Shown: positions 1-5,750 of the stretch, one piece after another
Layout: each line of letters starts with the position of its first letter
Numbering within the stretch: the first letter of the stretch is position 1
Assembly (NCBI GenBank): GCA_030667205.1
Contig: DAOUWH010000120.1
Location: 1 to 5,779 of the forward strand
Direction of reading: 5' to 3'
Origin: Nitrospirota bacterium
GTDB lineage: Bacteria > Nitrospirota > Thermodesulfovibrionia > Thermodesulfovibrionales > JdFR-86
DNA length: 5,779 nt
Translations under genes and position numbers: made by a program
Notes under the pieces: model-generated
Told to the model about the DNA's origin: nothing
Database searches by the model: none
The model's input: only the letters and a program-made list of their open reading frames with translations

Positions 1-252
1 TACCTCCAGGGGGCCGAGGCCAAACGTCTCGTGATGGATGTCGGTTACGAGGCTGTTCTTCTCTGCCTGACTGAGAGTTACCTTCTCCTCGGCGACCAAT
101 GCCTCGACTATATGCCTTATCTCGCTCTGGAAGATGTCCGTCTCGATGAGGTCGATATTTGAAAGGTTCAGGCGATCGAGGAGGTTCCTGTGTATCTTGA
201 CCTTGAGCGTCTGGTACATGTCAAGCTTTGATTTTGACATAGCCTCTTCCAT
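1..252 (-). CDS. cpaF: CpaF/TadA Tad-pilus assembly ATPase, N-terminal fragment (gene runs off the left edge)
   Basis: This is the first 84 codons of the motor ATPase of the Tad system, a type II/IV secretion ATPase family member that powers Flp pilus assembly at the cytoplasmic face of the inner membrane. My translation of the reverse strand starts MEEAMSKSKLDMYQTLKVKI, continues as a charged helical region (HRNLLDRLNL, then FQSEIRHIVEALVAEEKVTL), and reaches FGLGPLEV at the window edge. That last motif is the usual entry into the conserved N-terminal domain of CpaF proteins. The Walker motifs would lie further on and cannot be seen. I chose the ATG at 252 because an AAGGGAG Shine-Dalgarno lies 7 nt upstream inside the end of cpaE; the ATG at 240 is an alternative. 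The gene begins 2 nt after the cpaE stop, so translation is probably coupled. tadB, tadC and related genes are expected beyond the left edge (inference). Confidence 0.93.
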   Translation of the reverse strand, partial: MEEAMSKSKLDMYQTLKVKIHRNLLDRLNLSNIDLIETDIFQSEIRHIVEALVAEEKVTLSQAEKNSLVTDIHHETFGLGPLEV

Positions 253-254
253 CT

Positions 255-1409
255 CTACTCTCCCTTACTTTTGAGTTTTATCATGGACTCTGCCAGGTCC
301 CTTATCGATTCGTTCAACTTCGACTTCGAGTTGCACATGCTTAGGGGAAGGCCCTTGTTCAGGCATGCCATTGCCGCATCATAGTCGTTCGGAATTGTCC
401 AGAAAATGCTATGCTTGAGGGCCTTCTCGGCTTCATCGAGCCTGATATCCCCCTTTTTCAGATACCTGTTGACCACGAGCTTTATCTTGTCCTTTGCGAA
501 ACCTTTTCCCTCCAGAAAACTCAGGTGTCTCTGCATGTTCTTTATGCCGGGCAGGCTCATTACAAAAGCAATCAGGATATAATCCGACATCTCCAGGGCC
601 GACATCGTCTTGTCGTCCATGGCGCTCTCGGTATCGATTACGATGTATTCGAACATCGTCCTGAGCAGCCTCATAATCTTCCTGATGTCTTCACTGAGAA
701 TTGAGGTGGCATCCTCCACCCTCGGGGGCTCGGCCAGGACATGCACGCCTGATTCGTGCCTCGTGACAACCCCCTTTAAAAAACTCCTGTCAAGGCGTCT
801 CATATTGGCCGTCACGTCGCTTATCGTATAGGTGGGCTTGAGATTAAAAAAAGTCGAGGCGTCGCCCGCGCTGAGGTCGAGGTCCACAAGGAGCGTGGAC
901 CTCTTCGTAATCGCATGTATCTGTGTTGCGAGGTTAATCGCAATGGTCGTGACGCCTACGCCTCCCTTGGGGCTGAACAGGGTGAATACGCTTCCCACCT
1001 TTTCTTCCGGCACGGGCTTGGTTATCCAGAGCCTGCCGTGCTTCTGGAGGGCCGAATCCAGGTCGGCCTCGCTGACCGGCCTCAGGATGTATTCGTCGGC
1101 CCCGGCCCTCATGACCCTGAGAATGGTGTCCGAGGATTTATCTTCGCTTGTGGCGAAAATTGAGACCTTAGGGAACCGCTTAAGGACCGTATTCATCCTC
1201 TCCAGCGAAAGGTCTATGTCCTTGCCCACCTCCATGATTACCACATTGGGCTTCTTCTTGTGGATAAGCTCATAGCCCGACTCGAAATTCGTCGCCACGC
1301 CAGTGACCTCGACGTGGTTGCCGAGGTCCTTGATATATTTGGCGATATGGTCTATCGAGTCGGCATCGCTGTCTATGACCACTATCGAAAACCCCTGAGT
1401 CGGTGTCAT
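255..1409 (-). CDS. cpaE: CpaE/TadZ pilus-localisation ATPase with N-terminal pseudo-receiver domain
   Basis: A 384-residue MinD/ParA-like protein of the CpaE/TadZ family, which places the Tad machine at its cellular site and binds other Tad components in the cytoplasm. Residues about 7-120 form a response-regulator receiver fold (IVVIDSD at 9-15, switch Thr87, AGADEYILRP at 102-111). The usual phospho-acceptor Asp is Glu60 and the usual conserved Lys is Arg110, so phosphorylation is unlikely. Residues about 139-384 form the ATPase domain. It has a deviant Walker A, SPKGGVGVTT at 146-155, keeping signature Lys148 but with Val153 where the P-loop Lys normally sits, as is common in this family. 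It also has Walker A' DLD at 176-178 and Walker B YIVID at 255-259. The ATG at 1409 is the furthest possible start, since an in-frame TAG touches it directly upstream. A 64-nt gap follows tadG-like, and cpaF starts 2 nt after the stop. Confidence 0.95.
   Translation of the reverse strand: MTPTQGFSIVVIDSDADSIDHIAKYIKDLGNHVEVTGVATNFESGYELIHKKKPNVVIMEVGKDIDLSLERMNTVLKRFPKVSIFATSEDKSSDTILRVMRAGADEYILRPVSEADLDSALQKHGRLWITKPVPEEKVGSVFTLFSPKGGVGVTTIAINLATQIHAITKRSTLLVDLDLSAGDASTFFNLKPTYTISDVTANMRRLDRSFLKGVVTRHESGVHVLAEPPRVEDATSILSEDIRKIMRLLRTMFEYIVIDTESAMDDKTMSALEMSDYILIAFVMSLPGIKNMQRHLSFLEGKGFAKDKIKLVVNRYLKKGDIRLDEAEKALKHSIFWTIPNDYDAAMACLNKGLPLSMCNSKSKLNESIRDLAESMIKLKSKGE
258..266 (-). promoter_or_regulatory. 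Ribosome binding site of cpaF, inside cpaE
   Basis: The minus strand reads AAGGGAGAG here, within the last codons of cpaE (encoding K-G-E before the stop). The GGGAG core stands 7 nt before the ATG at 252. This supports that start over the in-frame ATG at 240 and suggests coupled translation of cpaE and cpaF. Confidence 0.7.
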
Positions 1410-1421
1410 CTATCCGTGTGT

Positions 1422-1428
1422 CTCCTTT
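1422..1428 (-). promoter_or_regulatory. Ribosome binding site of cpaE with a long spacer
   Basis: The minus strand reads AAAGGAG, a strong Shine-Dalgarno, but it lies 12 nt from the ATG at 1409, longer than the usual 5-9 nt. No closer in-frame start exists, because TAG directly precedes the ATG. Initiation may therefore be weaker than the motif suggests (inference). Confidence 0.6.
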
Positions 1429-1473
1429 ATATTCGTTATGCCCGACTTGATCCACTCTATCGTACGCAATTGA

Positions 1474-2691
1474 TCACCGAACTAATGCAGCCCTATTTTG
1501 CGTACCCAAGGCATCCGGGTCATTACAGTCCAAACAGCTAATTGTCGAGTTAACCAATGCAACTCCCGGTTTGGTACCTACGAAAACGATTCCCGGCTTA
1601 CCTGGTGCGTACTGGCCCGGGTCACCAGGGCAATTTCCCGTGGGAACCGCATCAGTTATGATAATTTCCGAAAATTCGACGACCTCGTAAGCGTCGCCCG
1701 GCTGGTAACCTGGGTCTCCAGTTATACATCCTGTTCCCTTTGCCGTAGGGCACGGTATGGCAGGCAATATCGGAATTATAACTCTCCAGCCAAAAATATC
1801 TACACCCCCTACGTTGTGAGTGTCTCCGTCTTGTTTTATCCGGTCCCGTACCGCGCACAAGGACGGTTTAACAAGGCCCTCCGTTGTAAATATGCATTCG
1901 TTACATATGGGCGGAGGGACTTTATCCCCACTTATATAGGCTGATATAACCGGTTGTGATGTGTTCTTCTCCAGAAATGAAGACCATCCTACATTAGGGA
2001 CACCATCCTGTTTTCTAAAGAAAAATCTCTCCCCGGGAGTTGTATTCGGCGGAGTTATAGTAAGCGGTGTAACTGTCTCGCATGAAGGGAGACACAATGG
2101 GGTAGCAGCAATATCCAAGGGCTTGCGGGCAGCAATTGCAACCCTGCTTACCCCCATCACGGGCCAGTCCACGAGGTTTCCGAAGAAGAGGCTGACCGGC
2201 CCTCCGGTCTCCGGATGGTCCTGCATTCTCCTTGGCACGACCTTGACGGCGTTTATCGGGAGACCGGTGGCCCCGGTCGCACGCGTAAAGCCCGTGGCGG
2301 CATCCCAGTGGCCTACTATTATGTCTCCCCCGTCGGCATTTGAGTCATTCAGATCAACCGGAAGGTCATCACATTCCGAACCTGCTCCGCTTACGAGATA
2401 AACCGGGTCACTAGCCGCAAAATTCTTACAGGCGAACGCCCATGCCTCTTCCCTTGCATCCTCCTGGTCATAAGCCGATGAGCTGTCGTCTATCAACGGG
2501 GTCAACACTGCCGCCCCGGCAAGGGCCGCGGCATCGGCCGCGTTCTGCACCTGGCCCCTCACAACGTATATGTAGGCGAAGTCGATACCGACCACGAGGA
2601 AAAAGATGAGGAATACCCCCACAACCCCTACCACCAGGATCGTGGCGACGCCTCTGCTACCCCTATGCCGTTTCGACTCCTTCATCCTCAC
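1474..2691 (-). CDS. tadG: TadG-like pilus assembly protein, cysteine-rich C-terminal region
   Basis: A 405-residue inner-membrane protein with a large periplasmic part. The N-terminus has the TadG/Tad-like hallmark: a basic stretch (residues 4-13), a single membrane segment (about 15-36), then RGQVQNAADAAALAGAA at 45-61. Members of this family act as minor pilins or anchors of the Tad machine. Residues 120-190 hold the GGDIIVGHWD stretch and the region ending GVSRVAIAARK, after which the protein becomes divergent. Twelve Cys are present (88, 107, 200, 204, 263, 266, 279, 314, 322, 354, 386, 389), including CLPSC, CNEC and CLDC, suggesting disulfides or metal binding (inference). Residues from about 200 onward are encoded by noticeably lower-G+C DNA. 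The GTG at 2691 abuts the cpaC TAG; an ATG two codons on (2685) is equally plausible, giving 403 residues, and neither has a clean Shine-Dalgarno. I do not recognise the C-terminal domain. Confidence 0.87.
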   Translation of the reverse strand: MRMKESKRHRGSRGVATILVVGVVGVFLIFFLVVGIDFAYIYVVRGQVQNAADAAALAGAAVLTPLIDDSSSAYDQEDAREEAWAFACKNFAASDPVYLVSGAGSECDDLPVDLNDSNADGGDIIVGHWDAATGFTRATGATGLPINAVKVVPRRMQDHPETGGPVSLFFGNLVDWPVMGVSRVAIAARKPLDIAATPLCLPSCETVTPLTITPPNTTPGERFFFRKQDGVPNVGWSSFLEKNTSQPVISAYISGDKVPPPICNECIFTTEGLVKPSLCAVRDRIKQDGDTHNVGGVDIFGWRVIIPILPAIPCPTAKGTGCITGDPGYQPGDAYEVVEFSEIIITDAVPTGNCPGDPGQYAPGKPGIVFVGTKPGVALVNSTISCLDCNDPDALGTQNRAALVR

Positions 2692-4026
2692 CTATTCGGC
2701 CATCGAACTCTTCTTCGACGCCGGCACCCCTAAAGGAATCCACTGAAACTCCCTTTCCTCCTCGGGAGTGAGACCTTCCTCTCCCGGAAGCACCGGCTTA
2801 TCACCCGGGGGTATCGGCTTTACAAGTTTCGGGGTTATGAAGAACGCCAGCTCCTTCGTCTCCATCTCATCCCTCGTGCTTCTGAAAAACGCCCCCAGAA
2901 TTGGAATATCCCCGAGTATGGGTATCTTCTGTATGTTCTTCTTCATCTCTTCGGACAGAAGCCCCGCAAGCACGAGGCTTTCGCCTGCTTTTAAGTCCAC
3001 GCTCGTACTGACAGTTCTGGTATCGATCTGGGGTGCCGTTATCGTCCCGAAGGTAAGAAACCCGGTTATATTGCTCACCTCGGCAGGGTCTATCTTGAGC
3101 CTTATCGTCCCGTCATCGAGCACCACGGGCTCGAAGTTCAACTTTATTCCCACCTCCTCAAAGACTATCGAAACGGATGCGCCTGCCCCCACTCCTGTAA
3201 CCTGCTGTACCGGGATCCTGGAGCCCGCAAGGAACTCCCCTTTCTCGCCGCTCCTCACGACAAGGTTGGGCTCTGCAAGAATTTTCGCAAGGCCCTTCGA
3301 GGACAATGCCCTGAGGGTTGCGGCCACTCCGATTGGAAAGTGAGCCACTCCTATCTGTGGGACCAGAGCGCCTATGTCGAAGCTCCCTATCCCCGGTGTC
3401 ACATTAAAGCCGGCACCCCCGCCGACGTTGCCGTCCGGTGCAGCTAAAAGTCCCGGGGCAGTGACCTCCACATTGTCGTGCTTAAAAAGGGCGCCCAGGC
3501 CGAGCTCCTTGAGCTTTGTCCTGTCCATCTGGGCCACCTTCACCTCAAGCATCACCTGCTGGGGCTCGGTGACCCTCAGGAAGTTAACGACCTTGGCGGC
3601 ATAGGCCTTGCTCAGGAGATCTACCTTTGCGATGGTGTCCTCGCTCTTTAATGTCCCCTTCAGAAGCAGGGTGTCGCCAGCGCGCTCGACCTGCACCTCA
3701 TCGTCCGGAGTCAATGCCTCTACCTTTGCCCTGAGTTCGTCAAGGTCCCCGAATACGATGACGTCGAAAAACGTCCGCTTCCCTTCCTTGGTCCAGGTAA
3801 TCAGGGTTGTCGTACCGACCGTGTTCCCGTTAAGGAGGATCTCGGTAGGGGACATTAGTATGATGTCCGCAACTTTCGGGTTCGTAAGGGAAACCCTCGT
3901 GGCCTTCTGCTTTTTCAGGTCGAGGATAGTCCCCTTCCCGACCGTCACCTCAATCGGTATGGCGGCCAGGGCGGAAGCCGAAAAGAGAAGGACTATCAGG
4001 GCCGCTATATATGGTGCCTTTTTCAT
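2692..4026 (-). CDS. cpaC: CpaC/RcpA outer-membrane secretin of the Tad pilus
   Basis: A 444-residue secretin, the multimeric outer-membrane channel through which the Flp pilus exits. Residues 1-21 form a Sec signal peptide (MKK, hydrophobic core, cleavage after ALA). There is no lipobox Cys. Residues about 23-92 are the pilus-formation N-terminal domain (IPIEVTVGKGTILDL, then TNPKVADIILMSPTEILLNG). Residues about 93-153 look like a BON-type domain ending in NFLRVTEPQQVMLEVKVAQ. The secretin core covers about 230-403, with LAEPNLVVRSGEKGEFLAGS at 250-269, VGIKLNFEPVV at 292-302, and the signature KIPILGDIPILGAFFRS at 367-383, closing with FFITPKLVKP. A Pro/Glu-rich tail of about 40 residues follows. 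Length is normal for the family. The start overlaps the cpaB stop as ATGA, with AAGGAGG 4 nt upstream, so coupling to cpaB is likely. The stop is immediately followed by the tadG-like GTG. Confidence 0.97.
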   Translation of the reverse strand: MKKAPYIAALIVLLFSASALAAIPIEVTVGKGTILDLKKQKATRVSLTNPKVADIILMSPTEILLNGNTVGTTTLITWTKEGKRTFFDVIVFGDLDELRAKVEALTPDDEVQVERAGDTLLLKGTLKSEDTIAKVDLLSKAYAAKVVNFLRVTEPQQVMLEVKVAQMDRTKLKELGLGALFKHDNVEVTAPGLLAAPDGNVGGGAGFNVTPGIGSFDIGALVPQIGVAHFPIGVAATLRALSSKGLAKILAEPNLVVRSGEKGEFLAGSRIPVQQVTGVGAGASVSIVFEEVGIKLNFEPVVLDDGTIRLKIDPAEVSNITGFLTFGTITAPQIDTRTVSTSVDLKAGESLVLAGLLSEEMKKNIQKIPILGDIPILGAFFRSTRDEMETKELAFFITPKLVKPIPPGDKPVLPGEEGLTPEEEREFQWIPLGVPASKKSSMAE

Positions 4027-4916
4027 TTCGCCTCCTTTTTAACCTTAAAGGTCTCCGTCGTCTTTGCCGTGTCGCGCCAGACCTCGACAGAGTGACTCAC
4101 GATGCGGGGTTTTCTCTTGGCCACTGTGACGGGTTTTCTCACCCCTGGCCTTTTTGCAATCTTCTTAACCGGCAGGATTGGTTTGCCGGCCTCGCGGAGG
4201 ACCCTGGTGATCGTCGCCCCCTCGGTCAACAGCACATCCGTATCCCCCGCCCTCCTCAGGAGGAGCCTTAACCGCCCTTCGGATGTGGCAGTGGCCAGTT
4301 TTTCGGCGTCATCGGGCGAGACGTCCAGCGTCACGGTCGGGACGAGCACCGGCTCGCCTTCCTTTGTCTCTATTATCTGCCCTGTGGCCAGTACCGGGAT
4401 GTTCTGGAATATGATCTTGCTCATTGGCAGTTTTTTCTTCGGGGGAGTCGTGGTCATGACCACATCGACCATGCTCCCCGGAGTGATAAAGCCTGCCACG
4501 CCGGAGACCTGGTCCACGGCAACGGTCATCGCCCTGTGCCCTTCGGGTATCTTGTAGGTCATAATCCCGGAAGGCCCCTCTGTGGGCCTGAGCTTGGGCG
4601 CTGTAATGACGTCGCCCGGCAAAATCGTCTGGAGTACCACCCTGGCGGCAACCTCCTCAACCGACGAGAAAGCACCCGGGGGCACGTTGGCCTTGGGCCA
4701 GTCTGCCAGCTTCACCTGTGCGAAATCTACAGGGGTTCCTATTGGGATTTCCTTGTCCGCAACAACTACCTTCTCGGTGGCTGCAGCCCCCTCCATAGCC
4801 TCCTTAACTTTTTCTTCCTGCCCCTTCAGGTAATTGTATAAGGACACGCTCGCAACCACCGCAATCGCCACCGCGACTATGGCTACGATAATCACTGCCC
4901 TCGGTTTAGCTGCCAT
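4023..4916 (-). CDS. cpaB: CpaB/RcpC periplasmic Tad-pilus assembly protein
   Basis: A 297-residue protein of the CpaB/RcpC family, which works in the periplasm beside the secretin and is needed for proper pilus assembly. Residues 7-26 form an N-terminal membrane anchor or uncleaved signal. A short charged linker (30-43) follows. A SAF domain starts at EKVVVADKEIPIGTPVDFAQ (48-67) and runs to about 110 (VVLQTILPGDVITAPKL at 93-109). The RcpC domain covers about 118-240, including KIPEGHRAMTVAVDQVSGVA (122-141) and TPGSMVDVV (145-153). Residues 245-271 are unusually basic, 11 of 27 being Lys or Arg. The end holds the VEVWRDTAKTTETF stretch, similar to C-terminal segments seen in other CpaB proteins. 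The ATG at 4916 has AAAGGAGG 6 nt upstream, an ideal arrangement. The stop overlaps the cpaC start by 4 nt. Confidence 0.95.
   Translation of the reverse strand: MAAKPRAVIIVAIVAVAIAVVASVSLYNYLKGQEEKVKEAMEGAAATEKVVVADKEIPIGTPVDFAQVKLADWPKANVPPGAFSSVEEVAARVVLQTILPGDVITAPKLRPTEGPSGIMTYKIPEGHRAMTVAVDQVSGVAGFITPGSMVDVVMTTTPPKKKLPMSKIIFQNIPVLATGQIIETKEGEPVLVPTVTLDVSPDDAEKLATATSEGRLRLLLRRAGDTDVLLTEGATITRVLREAGKPILPVKKIAKRPGVRKPVTVAKRKPRIVSHSVEVWRDTAKTTETFKVKKEAK
4031..4037 (-). promoter_or_regulatory. Ribosome binding site of cpaC, inside cpaB
   Basis: A perfect AAGGAGG on the minus strand sits in the last codons of cpaB, 4 nt before the cpaC ATG. Together with the ATGA stop/start overlap at 4023-4026 it fixes the cpaC start and points to translational coupling. 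Confidence 0.85.
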
Positions 4917-4922
4917 TATAGC

Positions 4923-4930
4923 CCTCCTTT
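4923..4930 (-). promoter_or_regulatory. Ribosome binding site of cpaB
   Basis: AAAGGAGG on the minus strand with a 6-nt spacer to the ATG at 4916. It is the strongest translation signal in the window and fixes the cpaB start. Confidence 0.85.
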
Positions 4931-4965
4931 ATTCGTACCAACGTGATTTACGTATCCCTCTATAT

Positions 4966-4987
4966 CACTCATACCTCACTCATACCT
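4966..4987. repeat. Perfect 11-bp tandem duplication at the tadE stop codon
   Basis: On the plus strand the 11-mer CACTCATACCT occurs at 4966-4976 and again immediately at 4977-4987. The copy further along the transcript lies after the TGA stop of tadE, so the duplication does not alter the protein. It looks like a local slippage duplication. Confidence 0.9.
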
Positions 4988-5413
4988 CATTGAGGCCTCC
5001 GAAAACACCTCCTCCGGGACAAAAGGGCCTAGTAGGTAATCCGCAAACGTCGTAAAATCAGCGCTCAGGCTGACCGTTACGGTATCGCCCGAACTTGCAT
5101 ATGGCGCCGCGGGAGGGTCAATGGTCACTGTGACCACGGTTGTATCGGTAAGGCCGGGGGAGGAACAGACCGCGTCAAGCACCGGGCCGCTGCCCGGGCA
5201 TGTCGTCTCGGATATCTCAGACAGGTTCGGCGTTACAACGGCAACCCTCACGCCAACGCGCGCCGCGTTGTTCAGGGAATTTTTAAGATACCACGCCCTC
5301 GCAAACTCCGCGATAAGGAAGAACAGAAGCAGCAGGAACATGAGCATTAAGACAGTCTCAATGACCGTCTGGCCTCTTCCCCTCCGGTTGTATCTATTTT
5401 TTCCAGTGTCCAT
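4976..5413 (-). CDS. tadE: TadE-like pseudopilin of the Tad pilus system
   Basis: A 145-residue single-pass protein of the TadE family, a pseudopilin-like minor component in the inner membrane and periplasm. A basic leader (MDTGKNRYNRRGRG, residues 1-14) precedes QTVIETVLMLMFLLLLFF, so Gly14 sits at -1 and Glu19 at +5 of a class IVb-type prepilin peptidase site, as expected for TadE processed by TadV/CpaA. The membrane segment covers about 20-35, then FARAWYLKNSLNNAARVGVR, a TadE hallmark. The rest (about 60-145) is a small periplasmic domain with two Cys (ETTCPG and DAVCSS). The frame is open further upstream to a TTG at 5434, which would add 7 residues and overlap the pilin gene by 14 nt. 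I prefer the ATG at 5413, 7 nt after the pilin stop, because neither start has a strong Shine-Dalgarno and TTG is rare. A 59-nt gap leads to cpaB. Confidence 0.9.
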   Translation of the reverse strand: MDTGKNRYNRRGRGQTVIETVLMLMFLLLLFFLIAEFARAWYLKNSLNNAARVGVRVAVVTPNLSEISETTCPGSGPVLDAVCSSPGLTDTTVVTVTIDPPAAPYASSGDTVTVSLSADFTTFADYLLGPFVPEEVFSEASMRYE

Positions 5414-5420
5414 AGCCTGT

Positions 5421-5573
5421 CTATTCCCCAACAATCATGCTGGTATTAATGTTGCCGGCGGCCACGCTTATTGCGTCCCAAATTTCGGCCCCCCTGAACG
5501 CGAATATTATCCCGAGTATGACAAGGACAGCGACAAGCAAATACTCTATCGTCGTCTGCCACCTGTTGTTCAT
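5421..5573 (-). other. Second Flp pilin unit, possible independent 50-residue gene
   Basis: The internal ATG at 5573 would give a normal-length Flp pilin: leader MNNRW, then QTTIEYLLVAVLVILGIIFA with Glu at +5 and Tyr at +6, then a short polar/amphipathic tail ending SMIVGE. The TAAGG directly before the ATG offers no spacer, and GGAGG lies 16 nt upstream, so ribosome binding is poor by either site. The residue at -1 is Trp rather than Gly. A TAA in another frame at 5578-5576 lies 2 nt before the ATG, which is where a separate upstream pilin gene could once have ended (inference). Confidence 0.6.
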
Positions 5574-5723
5574 CCTTACATCCAATACCCCTCCAACCTG
5601 ATAAGGAAGTTTTGCTATAGCCTCCAATATCCCGGCTGCTATCACATCCCCTGCCCCTCCGACGGTGGTAGCCATCTCCGACATCTGCAACGCGAAGAAA
5701 ATGACAAGGGCCGCCAACAACAC
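5421..5723 (-). CDS. flp: Flp-type pilin frame holding two tandem pilin-like units (start uncertain)
   Basis: This open frame of 100 codons begins at a GTG (5723) and ends with TAG, 7 nt before tadE. Its first half, LLAALVIFFALQMSEMATTV and onward, is the body of one Flp-like pilin whose cleavage motif lies just upstream (5724-5779) and would be lost if translation really starts at the GTG. The second half, from Met51, is a complete 50-residue Flp-like pilin (MNNRWQTTIEYLLVAVLVIL, then GIIFAFRGAEIWDA). There is no stop between the units, so they are read as one protein unless the internal ATG at 5573 is used. Flp pilins are the major, short (about 50-70 residue) subunits of Tad pili, so two membrane segments in one chain is odd. 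Position first in the operon, directly before tadE, supports a pilin role. Which start is used cannot be settled from the window. Confidence 0.72.
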   Translation of the reverse strand: MLLAALVIFFALQMSEMATTVGGAGDVIAAGILEAIAKLPYQVGGVLDVRMNNRWQTTIEYLLVAVLVILGIIFAFRGAEIWDAISVAAGNINTSMIVGE

Positions 5724-5750
5724 TACGAGTATATACTCAATCGTCGTCTG
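5541..5750 (-). repeat. Tandem pilin repeat, 192-bp period
   Basis: The 18-nt stretches at 5750-5733 and 5558-5541 on the minus strand both read CAGACGACGATnGAGTAT and differ at only one base. Both encode QTTIEY, in the same frame, 64 codons apart. This indicates a duplicated pilin unit. Downstream of this core the two copies diverge at the nucleotide level while remaining hydrophobic. Confidence 0.85.

Noticed and set aside
848..974. Lack of the classical P-loop Lys in CpaE as a sign of gene decay
   Set aside because: KGGVG followed by a non-Lys residue and TT is common in CpaE/TadZ proteins, and the other ATPase motifs and the full length are intact.
1410..1473. Possible promoter in the tadG-cpaE gap (TATAAA near 1425-1430 with TTGCGT upstream)
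   Set aside because: The TATAAA overlaps the cpaE ribosome binding site and no acceptable -35 stands at the proper distance, so I do not support a promoter. I also saw no clear stem-loop terminator in the gap.
2768..3343. Plus-strand open frame of 191 codons opposite cpaC, and other plus-strand frames across the window
   Set aside because: They are antisense to well-supported Tad genes, show low-complexity Ser/Thr/Pro-rich translations typical of reverse-strand shadows, and match no family I recognise.
5414..5434. TTG at 5434 as the tadE start
   Set aside because: It is a rare start with no Shine-Dalgarno, overlaps the pilin gene, and adds only seven residues before a normal TadE leader beginning at the ATG at 5413.
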